Positions 17,752 through 24,835 of a stretch of DNA of 33,324 nucleotides are shown one piece after another (position 1 is the stretch's first letter; the number at the start of each line of letters is the position of its first letter). The stretch is from assembly GCA_031420365.1 (NCBI GenBank), contig JANOMP010000266.1, positions 1-33,324 on the forward strand, written 5' to 3'. The translations under genes and the position numbers were made by a program. The notes below the pieces were generated by a model. The model did no database searches. It saw only the letters and a list, made by a program, of their open reading frames with translations, and was not told the DNA's origin. This DNA is from Leadbetterella sp031420365. Its GTDB lineage: Bacteria; Bacteroidota; Bacteroidia; Cytophagales; Spirosomataceae.

Positions 17752-18231
17752 ATGGAATCAAAAAATAAAATAAGAGTTTCAGAGGATCTACAAAATAACT
17801 CTGTAAAAAAAGAAAGTATATTTAGCAATTTTAAATATTTAGTAGTAGGCGTGTTTTTTGGAATAGTTTTCGTGAAAGCTGAAATTGTTTCTTGGTTTAG
17901 AATTCAAGAAATGTTTCGTCTTCAATCTTTTCATATGTATGGTGTTATTGGAACAGCGGTGGTTGTTGGGTTAATTTCTGTTCAGATAATTAAGCGATTG
18001 AATATTAAATCTTTGAATGGAAATTCTATTCATATTCCTAATAAAAGTTTTGATAAAGGTCAAATATACGGTGGACTCATTTTTGGACTTGGCTGGGCAA
18101 TTACCGGGGCTTGTCCAGGGCCTCTATTTGCTCAAATTGGCAGTGGCTTTTTGGTGGTTATTGTCACTTTATTAAGTGCTATAGCTGGAACATTTGTTTA
18201 TGGCCTATTTGATGACAAACTGCCGCACTAA
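17752..18231 (+). CDS. YeeE/YedE-family (DUF6691-type) membrane protein, second half-protein
   Basis: The protein has 159 residues: a charged cytosolic N-terminus of about 25 residues, then about four membrane segments. The signature GGLIFGLGWAITGACPGP near residues 107-124 carries the conserved Cys of the second YeeE half. It starts 2 bases after the stop of the first half, so the two are cotranscribed and likely assemble together. The gene is followed by a 10-bp perfect inverted repeat and then a tRNA on the other strand. Confidence 0.85.
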   Translation: MESKNKIRVSEDLQNNSVKKESIFSNFKYLVVGVFFGIVFVKAEIVSWFRIQEMFRLQSFHMYGVIGTAVVVGLISVQIIKRLNIKSLNGNSIHIPNKSFDKGQIYGGLIFGLGWAITGACPGPLFAQIGSGFLVVIVTLLSAIAGTFVYGLFDDKLPH

Positions 18232-18232
18232 A

Positions 18233-18276
18233 AGCGAATTTAAGAAAGTGTGTTGTTTTGCTTTAATAAATTCGCT
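18233..18276. repeat. Perfect 10-bp inverted repeat after the YeeE/YedE pair
   Basis: AGCGAATTTA at 18233-18242 and TAAATTCGCT at 18267-18276 are perfectly complementary, with a 24-base loop, starting one base after the stop codon. There is no U-tract, so it is not a canonical intrinsic terminator. It might end or stabilise the yeeE transcript, or protect the 3' end of the tRNA transcript arriving from the other side. Confidence 0.4.
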
Positions 18277-18285
18277 AGAATATTG

Positions 18286-18357
18286 TAGCCCCAGAGGGAA
18301 TCGAACCCACACCAGAGGTACCGGAAACCTCCATTCTATCCATTAAACTATGGAGCC
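18286..18357 (-). tRNA. tRNA-Arg (anticodon CCG)
   Basis: The reverse complement folds as a 72-nt tRNA without an encoded CCA. The acceptor arm GGCTCCA pairs with TGGGGCT (two G-U pairs), and the discriminator is A. The anticodon stem GAGGT/ACCTC encloses the loop TTCCGGT, giving anticodon CCG, which reads CGG (Arg). The T-arm loop has the standard TTCGATT, with one T-T mismatch in its stem. The D-arm has the usual GTTTAATGGATAGAAT layout. Confidence 0.93.
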
Positions 18358-18480
18358 ATAAGAATAAAGTACAAAGCTAATTTTTTTTTTGCATTCTTTA
18401 AACCTTTTTCGGTTTTAAGTATCCAACAACTGAAAAATCAAGTTCTGAATAATTTATTAACTTTAAAAAAATTACAAATC

Positions 18481-18870
18481 ATGAAAAATCTTTTTAATAC
18501 AATCGCTTTTGTATTTGCCTTGTTATTAACCCCATATTTTTCTTCAGCACAACACCCACATAAAAGAAAAGTGTTGGATAAAAAAGAAGATCGCAGAGAC
18601 CGTAAAGAAGACATTAAAGATAAAGCAGAGGATCGCAAAGACATAACTGAAGATAGGCGAGATAGAGCTGAAGATATTCGTGACAAAAGGGAAGACAAAA
18701 GGGATGCAGCCCACTATGGTGGTCGCAAAGACAAAAAAGAAGATATCAGAGACAAAAAAGAAGATGTGAGAGACGCTAAAGAGGACAGGAGAGATAAAAA
18801 AGAAGATAATCGCGATAGAAAAGAAAGAACTAAAGATAAAAAGGAATACAGAAAAGGTTCCAGAAGATAA
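18481..18870 (+). CDS. Exported protein of charged heptad repeats (Asp-x-x-Glu-Asp)
   Basis: The product has 129 residues with a signal peptide (1-24, cut after SSAQ). From residue ~33 to 124 it consists almost only of Asp, Glu, Lys and Arg in a seven-residue pattern D-(K/R)-x-E-D-x-(K/R). There are about six copies, a short break AAHYGG at 76-81, then about six more. There is no hydrophobic a/d spacing, so a coiled coil is unlikely. The i/i+4 opposite charges fit a stable single alpha-helix. The location would be periplasmic or extracellular. Function is unknown, and I recognise no named family, though similar charged exported proteins occur in Bacteroidota. An intrinsic terminator follows. 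Confidence 0.75.
   Translation: MKNLFNTIAFVFALLLTPYFSSAQHPHKRKVLDKKEDRRDRKEDIKDKAEDRKDITEDRRDRAEDIRDKREDKRDAAHYGGRKDKKEDIRDKKEDVRDAKEDRRDKKEDNRDRKERTKDKKEYRKGSRR
18577..18852 (+). repeat. Degenerate 21-bp coding repeats
   Basis: Purine-rich units of 21 bases built on GA(C/T)-AA(A/G)-...-GAAGA(C/T) repeat about a dozen times, with one interruption near 18706-18723. They encode the heptads of the charged protein. The units differ at synonymous positions, so the pattern is held at the protein level rather than by recent DNA duplication. Confidence 0.6.
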
Positions 18871-18884
18871 TTTTTCTAAATCAC

Positions 18885-18913
18885 AAAAGAGGCTAAAAGT
18901 CAGCCTCTTTTTT
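18885..18913. terminator. Intrinsic terminator, probably bidirectional, between convergent genes
   Basis: AAAAGAGGCT (18885-18894) and AGCCTCTTTT (18902-18911) form a perfect 10-bp stem with a 7-base loop, followed by more T residues. The A-run on the left gives a U-run on the other strand, so it can also end the thioesterase transcript. Its right end touches the thioesterase stop codon. Confidence 0.8.
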
Positions 18914-19428
18914 TATATCTTAAATATTGCTTTTAGTTCGGTCGCATCTTCTGGTTTCATTCTTCCTGCTAATACTAATCTTAATTGTCTTCTTCGAAGG
19001 GCTCCTGAATAAAGTTCAATTTCTGAATCGTTTTCAGCTATTGATTCGGCAATTTCTATTGGCCTTCCACTTTGATCTACTGCTACAAAAGTAAGATATG
19101 CTTGATTAGTCTTCGTTTTAGTTCCCGCAGGAATGTTTTCACTATAAACATCTACAACTACCTCCATGCTGGTGTTAAAAGCTCTAGTAATTTTTGCTTC
19201 TAAAGTAACCACGTTTCCCAAAGGAATAGGATTAACAAACGAGACATTGTCAACAGATGCTGTAACTACAATTCTATTAGAATGCTTCTGAGCTGAAATC
19301 GCACCAGCTATATCCATCATTCGCATCAAATTACCGCCCATCAAATTTCCTAAAGTATTGGTGTCATTGGGCATTACCATTTCGGTCATTATTGTAAGCG
19401 ATTCCTTGATGAATTTAGGTTTTGGCAT
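18913..19428 (-). CDS. Hot-dog-fold acyl-CoA thioesterase
   Basis: The 171-residue cytosolic enzyme hydrolyses acyl-CoA to free acid and CoA. GNLMGGNLMRMMDIAGAISA at residues 27-46 is the hot-dog helix with the catalytic Asp39 of the YciA/BACH acyl-CoA hydrolase group. TASVDNVSFVNPI follows as the typical strand. The frame is open upstream to 19533, but the extra 35 residues form a Phe/Leu-rich sequence not found in the family. ATG at 19428 is therefore taken as the start. It converges on the charged-repeat gene with a shared terminator. The C-terminal ~35 residues, rich in Arg and Leu, are a typical family tail. Confidence 0.87.
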   Translation of the reverse strand: MPKPKFIKESLTIMTEMVMPNDTNTLGNLMGGNLMRMMDIAGAISAQKHSNRIVVTASVDNVSFVNPIPLGNVVTLEAKITRAFNTSMEVVVDVYSENIPAGTKTKTNQAYLTFVAVDQSGRPIEIAESIAENDSEIELYSGALRRRQLRLVLAGRMKPEDATELKAIFKI

Positions 19429-19557
19429 ATTTTTTTCTGCAAAATTAATAATTCTTTTTTTTGGAAATATGGAAATTACAAAAAATAGCAAAAAGTTTGG
19501 AAATTGAAATAGAATTAATGTACTTTGCTTCACAAAGTACTTTTAATTTAATGTTGA

Positions 19558-20200
19558 ATGAAATTTAGTTTATGGAGACTAACCATTAGCGTATTGATTT
19601 TGTGCATATTATGTTTTAAATTATTGTTTCTTCGTGTATTTTTTTAACTGGAAAATATTTCGATTTTTTTTAGTATGGAATCTCTTCTTAACTTGTACTC
19701 CTCTTTTTTTATTTTACTGCCAAGAAAATATTATGAAACTTGGGGGAATGAAAGTCTGTTAAATAAATTGATTCCTTCAGGTTTACTGTTAGTTTGGTTA
19801 TTGTTTTTTCCAAATTCTCCATACATCATAAAAGATTTAATGCATTTAGGTCATTTGCCAAAATAAATACTTTGGTTTGATTCTTTAGAAATTTTTGTAA
19901 CTGCACTTACTGGGTTTTCAATTGGTTTTTATTCATTATATGTTTTTCAAAGTTTGGCAAGAGTGTTTTTCATAAAATCAATTGCTTGGGGTTTAATTTT
20001 ATGCCGATTATTTTTAAGTGCATTTGGTTTATATTTGGGAATATTTATTAGATTTAATAGCTGGGATGCTTTTTTGAATCCAGTTTGGGTATTGAAGAAA
20101 ACTATTTTGGAGTTAAATTCTCCCTTAGCGTTCAAACCACATCGGTAATTAGCTTAGTTTTAATAGGCTTATATTTAGTTTTTTATAATATAGTTGGAAA
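19558..20200 (+). pseudogene. DUF1361 membrane protein pseudogene
   Basis: Pieces of one DUF1361 protein are readable in order but in different frames. They run MKFSLWRL... to RVFF ending in TAA at 19645-19647, then LTGKYFDFF, VWNLFLTCTPL, LLLVWLLFFPNSPYIIKDL (19790-19850 region), WFDSLEIFVTALTGFSIGFY, FGLYLGIFIRFNSWDAF, and finally TSVISLVLIGLYLVFYN. The order and spacing match the ~220-residue family. At least four frame changes separate the pieces, most at T-runs (near 19640, 19668, 19707) and one after the stop at 19864-19866. Short open frames inside it, at 19675-19866 and 19954-20148, are fragments and not genes. The 3' end runs up to the start of the lipid kinase gene. Confidence 0.8.
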
Positions 20201-20205
20201 CAGAA

Positions 20206-20559
20206 ATGAAAATTTTAAAAATGGTTAGGAGCTTTCTGTATGCTTTTAAGGGAATATTGGAACTATTAAAAAGTGAAAATAATGCGAAATTTCATTTTTT
20301 TGCCACATTTTTGGTCATAATTGCTGGTTTTATGGCAAAGTTAGCAAAGTGGGAATGGTTAGTAATTGTTGTAATTATTGCCTTGGTTTGGTCTGCAGAA
20401 GCATTTAATTCGGCTATTGAAAAATTATGTGATTTAATTATGCCTGAAAAGAATGTAGAAATTGGAAAAGTTAAAGATTTGGCGGCAGCTGGTGTTTTAT
20501 TTATCGCCATAGCTGCATTGATAATAGCAAGTGTAATTTTTTTACCCAAAGTTTTTTAA
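20206..20559 (+). CDS. Diacylglycerol kinase / undecaprenol kinase family membrane protein (DgkA-like)
   Basis: The protein has 117 residues with three membrane helices. EAFNSAIEKLCD at residues 65-76 matches the DgkA signature, with Glu65, Asn68 and Glu72 as the metal and catalytic residues. The N-terminal RSFLYAFKGI resembles the surface helix of the family. It phosphorylates diacylglycerol or undecaprenol with ATP at the inner membrane. ATG at 20206 is preferred over an in-frame TTG at 20194, because family members start close to the surface helix. An ATG at 20221 is also possible. The next gene starts 2 bases after the stop, so the three genes to 21475 probably form an operon. Confidence 0.87.
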   Translation: MKILKMVRSFLYAFKGILELLKSENNAKFHFFATFLVIIAGFMAKLAKWEWLVIVVIIALVWSAEAFNSAIEKLCDLIMPEKNVEIGKVKDLAAAGVLFIAIAALIIASVIFLPKVF

Positions 20560-20561
20560 AT

Positions 20562-21191
20562 ATGAACGAGCATTTAGATCAATTAAAAGAAATAAGAATA
20601 TTAATGGAGCGTTCTTCCAAATTTTTGTCTTTAAGTGGATTATCTGGAGTTTCTGCTGGGATTATTGCCTTATTTGCTGCACTATTAGTATATTTTAAAA
20701 AAGAGAAAATAGTCCATTCAGGCGCATTCCTAAGCTTGTTTGAATCGTCTATATCGGATTCTAATGTAGATTTTAAAAATTATGTTTTAAAAGTTTCTTT
20801 ATTTACACTTTTGGCAGCTCTTCTTTCAGGTTTATATTTTACATTAAATAAAGCAAAGAAAAATAATCAGCATGTTTGGAATAATTTATCAAAAGCCTTA
20901 CTTATAAATTTGTCTATTCCATTAATTGCAGGAGGCTTTTTTATTTTAGGTATGATGAATCATGGATTATTAGGATTAGCTCCATCAGCTACCTTAGTAT
21001 TTTATGGTTTGGCACTAATTAATGCCTCAAAATATACAGTAAGAGATGTATTTTATTTAGGAATTTGTGAAATAGTTCTAGGTATTTTAAGTATGTTTCT
21101 AACTGGATTTACTTTATTATTTTGGGCACTAGGATTTGGAATTCTTCATATTTTGTATGGCACAATTATGTACTTTAAATACGATAAATGA
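20562..21191 (+). CDS. Membrane protein of unknown function paired with a winged-helix regulator
   Basis: The protein has 209 residues. A short N-terminal cytosolic helix (LDQLKEIRILMERSSKFLSL) is followed by about six hydrophobic segments with a loop of ~30 polar residues between the first and second. I recognise no catalytic motif. It begins 2 bases after the lipid kinase stop and overlaps the regulator downstream by 4 bases. This membrane-protein/regulator pair recurs in Bacteroidota, which suggests the membrane protein senses or is controlled with the regulator. That link is inferred from arrangement only. Confidence 0.65.
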   Translation: MNEHLDQLKEIRILMERSSKFLSLSGLSGVSAGIIALFAALLVYFKKEKIVHSGAFLSLFESSISDSNVDFKNYVLKVSLFTLLAALLSGLYFTLNKAKKNNQHVWNNLSKALLINLSIPLIAGGFFILGMMNHGLLGLAPSATLVFYGLALINASKYTVRDVFYLGICEIVLGILSMFLTGFTLLFWALGFGILHILYGTIMYFKYDK

Positions 21192-21475
21192 TACTAGAAA
21201 AATTTAATAAAACGTTTGAAAGTAAAGCTAGGTTAGGCATAATGTCTGTCTTAATGGTAAACGATTTTGTTAATTTTACAACATTTAAAGAACTTTTAAA
21301 CTTAACGGATGGAAATTTAGCTACACATCTTAGAGCATTAGAAGAAGCCAGATATTTGTCTTTTCAAAAAGATTTTATTGGTAGAAAACCCAATACAATT
21401 TATTCGGCTACAATAGAAGGAAAAGAAGCTTTTTCAGATCATTTAAATGCTCTTGAAAAACTTATTAAAGGATAA
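21188..21475 (+). CDS. Winged-helix transcriptional regulator (HTH_34 / MarR-like)
   Basis: This 95-residue protein consists of a single winged helix-turn-helix. The LGIMSVLMVNDFVNFTTFKE stretch is the first helix, LTDGNLATHLRALEEARYL is the recognition helix and following turn, and FIGRKPNTIYSATIEGKEAF is the wing. This layout matches the HTH_34 family of small regulators common in Bacteroidota. It overlaps the membrane protein gene by 4 bases (ATGA), so translation is probably coupled. Likely target: its own operon. Confidence 0.82.
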   Translation: MILEKFNKTFESKARLGIMSVLMVNDFVNFTTFKELLNLTDGNLATHLRALEEARYLSFQKDFIGRKPNTIYSATIEGKEAFSDHLNALEKLIKG

Positions 21476-21563
21476 AGATTAAAAACCTTAAATTTTTCTA
21501 CTTCCCAAATTTATTACTTATTAAAATTGTAATCAGTAACTTTACATAAAACTTTTAGTCAGT

Positions 21564-22736
21564 ATGTCAGACAGGTATATGCAAAGGGGGGTTTCTGCCT
21601 CTAAAGAGGATGTTCATAAAGCTATAGAAAAATTAGACAAAGGCCTTTTTCCAAAAGCTTTTTGTAAAATATCTCCTGATATTTTGGGTGGTGATGCAGA
21701 ATATTGCAATATTATGCATGCTGATGGGGCGGGAACAAAAACTTCTTTAGCTTATTTGTATTGGAAAGAAACCGGTGACTTATCCGTCTGGAAAGGTATT
21801 GCTCAAGATTCCATAATAATGAATATTGACGATTTATTATGTGTTGGGGCTATTGGACCTATCTTAATGTCATCGTCAATAGATAGAAACAAAAACAAGA
21901 TTCCAGGTGAAGTAATTGCTGAAATAATTAATGGAAGTGAAGAAGTTTTGGCCATGTTGCGTAAAAATGGTGTAGAAATATATAGCACTGGAGGTGAAAC
22001 TGCTGATGTTGGTGATTTGGTAAAAACCATTACTGTCAACACGACTGTGATTGCCCGTATGAAAAAAGCAGACGTCATAAACAATGCCAACATAAAAGCA
22101 GGAAACGTAATAGTTGGCTTGGCATCTTACGGAAAAGCGACCTACGAATCGGAATACAACGGGGGCATGGGCAGCAATGGTCTTACCTCTGCTCGTCATG
22201 ATGTTTTAGATTATCAATATGCAGAAAAATACCCTGAAAGTTATGACTCAGACATACATAGTTCGTTGGTTTACAGTGGATCAAAGGTACTGACAGACAA
22301 GGTAGAAATTTCAGAAGATTTGATAATGAATGTTGGAAAACTTGTTTTGTCACCTACACGAACATACGCCCCGGTAGTTAAAGAAATACTTTCAAAACTG
22401 AAAGGCAAAATTGATGGCATGGTACATTGCAGCGGCGGAGCACAAACTAAAGTGCTTCATTTTGTGGAAAATGTGCTCATAACGAAAGACAATCTTTTTT
22501 CCCTGCCACCTCTTTTCAAGCTCATTCAAGAGCAGTCGGGCACTTCTTGGGGCGAAATGTACAAAGTATTCAATATGGGCCACCGCCTTGAAGTCTATCT
22601 TTCACCAGAACATGCCCAAGAAATTATCGAAATCTCAGAAAGTTTTGGTATTCCAGCTCAAATTGTGGGAAGAGTGGAGGCTTCGGATTTTAAAAAATTG
22701 ACTATTTCTAGTGAATTTGGGGTTTTTGAGTATTGA
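21564..22736 (+). CDS. purM: Phosphoribosylformylglycinamidine cyclo-ligase (AIR synthetase), Bacteroidota type
   Basis: The 390-residue enzyme closes the imidazole ring in purine synthesis, turning FGAM and ATP into AIR. The N-terminal half has DGAGTKTSLAYLY near 54, IAQDSIIMNIDDLLCVGA near 78-95 and STGGETADVGD near 141. These match the ATP-binding and substrate loops of the PurM fold. The second half has VGLASYGKATYES and SGGAQTKVLHF. The protein is ~45 residues longer than E. coli PurM because of insertions usual in Bacteroidota. From about base 22070 the codons become visibly richer in C and G than in the first third. That may be chance or mosaic origin. It is followed directly by the broken ATPase gene. 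Confidence 0.85.
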   Translation: MSDRYMQRGVSASKEDVHKAIEKLDKGLFPKAFCKISPDILGGDAEYCNIMHADGAGTKTSLAYLYWKETGDLSVWKGIAQDSIIMNIDDLLCVGAIGPILMSSSIDRNKNKIPGEVIAEIINGSEEVLAMLRKNGVEIYSTGGETADVGDLVKTITVNTTVIARMKKADVINNANIKAGNVIVGLASYGKATYESEYNGGMGSNGLTSARHDVLDYQYAEKYPESYDSDIHSSLVYSGSKVLTDKVEISEDLIMNVGKLVLSPTRTYAPVVKEILSKLKGKIDGMVHCSGGAQTKVLHFVENVLITKDNLFSLPPLFKLIQEQSGTSWGEMYKVFNMGHRLEVYLSPEHAQEIIEISESFGIPAQIVGRVEASDFKKLTISSEFGVFEY

Positions 22737-22760
22737 TTTATTTTTTTAAATATTTGAATT

Positions 22761-24640
22761 ATGAAAAATCCTAGTATAATTCTTAATGAAGATTACAGGT
22801 CCTTCAAAAAAGGATACACAGTCGATTTAGAAGGAGATTTAATTATCCTTTCCGGAATTATTGGAGCTGGTAAATCTCAGCTTCTTAATTTAATTCGAGC
22901 CAAAGAATTTAAAATAGAAGCTGGCCGCCCGAATATACCAATGGATCCAGATAATCTAAAAACTATAAATTCTAATATTGAAATAAACTCAAACAAAGTT
23001 CTTCCATCTTAAATTTACTATAGGTCTTTTAAAGAAAATATTACTTTACCAGAATTCGGACATTCTTCTTCGCAAACATATTTACAATCAATAAATTCCG
23101 CATATCAAAATTACGTAAACGGAAGTTTGAATGCCATAAACTTTCCTGATTATTCAAACGCTATACAAAATGCAATAGAAATACTATCTAGAAAATTTGA
23201 TAAAACAGAAATTGAAAATATTGAAATAAGCGAAGGAGAATTTAAAAAGACCTTCGCTGGTACCCATTTCGTATGGAAGCAAAATGATATTTTTTCCAAT
23301 CATATAAGTGAAATATTTTTTAATCATGCACTTTCTATAAGCGAAAAAATGAAAGAAGTTGGCAGACTTAATTTCAAAAAAGAGGAAATGTCAAAAGCTC
23401 CTTGGGACGAATTGAATGAATTATTTGAAGAATTAAAATTTGATTACAGATTTAAATAATTTTTTGAAATAAATGGAGTAGAGATAAATGAACAACCTAC
23501 TTTATTTGAAGTACTTGAAAATGGAGATTTAAATGAAAATAATATAAGAAAGTTATTGGATTTGTCCAATGGTGAAAAGTCAATTATTTCCCTGTGTTTT
23601 GCTTCTTTAAATGGATGTTCAGAAAGGCAAAAAAAAATATTAATTTTTGATGAATTTGACGCTACCTTAAACCCCTCACTAATAAAATCATTATACAAAA
23701 TACTAAAAAAATATTTTATCAATGAAGGTAAGCTAATTATTCTTTCAACACACTCTCCTGTTACAATTTCCTTTGCTCCAGAAAATTCCACTTTTTATGA
23801 AGTATTCAAACAAAGTAAATACGAAAAAAGACTTTTAAAGGTTGATAAAAACGATTATGCTGAATTACAATTGGCTAACAAAGAATTTTTCGATAAGATA
23901 AAAAATCAAAAAGAAAGGATAGATTCTTTAATAGGAATGATAAATTCGGATTCTGATTTTCTTATTATCACAGAAGGAAAAACAGACTGGAAATATCTCT
24001 TAAAAGCGCTAGAGTATTTCCATAAAAAAATGAATTTTTTTCTATCAGTGCGAATTTCTTTTACAAATATGGTTCAAAAAATGATGTAGATGCCTCTGAA
24101 TGTGGAACAAACATTGAAAATGAGCTATCTGACAGTAAGCTAATTAATTATTTAAAAGAATTAGAAAGTACTAGAAGTATTGAGATTAATCAAAATTCAA
24201 AAATTAGAATTGGTATTTTTGATTCTGATAACATTATAAAAACGTTAAATTCGAAAAATAAAGGCATCTACTCCTTGAAAATATCTCCTGAAGGTATTTC
24301 AACAGAATTCCTTTTAAGTGACTTAGAAATAAAAACAGAAATTAAATCGAAGCGACTTTATATCGGATTTGAATTTGACGAAAGAAGTCTAAGACATAAA
24401 ACTGAACAACATATTAATATTGGAAATGGCAGTGCAAATATTAACAAAGCCGGTAAGAAAATAATTGTTGAGCATGGAGTTTTTAACTCATCAAATGAAA
24501 ACATTGGCCTTTCCAAGGAAAATTTCGCAAATGCAGTTTTTAAAAACAAAATCTCTATTTCACCTGAAAGTTGGGAAAACTTTAGACACATATTTGAATT
24601 TCTGGTTTCAAAAATTCAAATTCTGCAAGCTAAGTCGTAG
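22761..24640 (+). pseudogene. Broken OLD-like ATPase/TOPRIM nuclease gene (defence-type)
   Basis: One protein of about 620 residues is readable across two in-frame stops and one frameshift. The Walker A GIIGAGKS is at residues 32-39. The signature LSNGEKS, Walker B ILIFDEFD and ILSTHSP (switch His) follow at 23568-23763. A TOPRIM domain has IITEGKTDWKYL near 23965 and IGIFDSDN near 24215. The in-frame stops are TAA at 23010-23012 and TAA at 23457-23459. After the A-run at 24024-24030 the frame moves, consistent with loss of one A, and the protein continues as NEFFSISANFFYKYGSK to the TAG at 24638. Intact relatives are the ATP-dependent OLD/GajA-type nucleases, many of them anti-phage. Partner genes are not seen. 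The 195 bases after it hold nothing I can identify. Confidence 0.78.
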
Positions 24641-24835
24641 ATTCATAAAATATAACCTCCGTAATAAAAATATTGCAAAATATTTCTGCATTTATTTTAT
24701 TACAAAATCTATAAATCCATCATATTCGTGTCTAAACCGTTTCATCTGTGTGTAATAAACCCCCATCAGAACGACACTAAAGGACAGTAAATTAAAATTC
24801 AATGTCTATTTTATAATTACAACAATTCTGCCTCT

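Noticed and set aside
18438..18698. Serine/leucine-rich open frame on the minus strand
   Set aside because: It is the antisense of the charged heptad repeats and mirrors their 21-base period. It has no start context of its own.
19675..20148. Two small membrane proteins at 19675-19866 and 19954-20148
   Set aside because: Both are consecutive fragments of one DUF1361 protein, and conserved blocks continue in other frames between and after them.
22761..24640. A multi-gene defence operon of several small proteins
   Set aside because: The small open frames join into one ATPase/TOPRIM protein. Two of the breaks are in-frame stops and the third is a one-base shift, so this is one broken gene.
24641..24835. 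Possible small RNA or regulatory element between the nuclease pseudogene and the glycosidase
   Set aside because: The stretch is AT-rich with weak palindromes only. No convincing hairpin, terminator or promoter pair could be defined.
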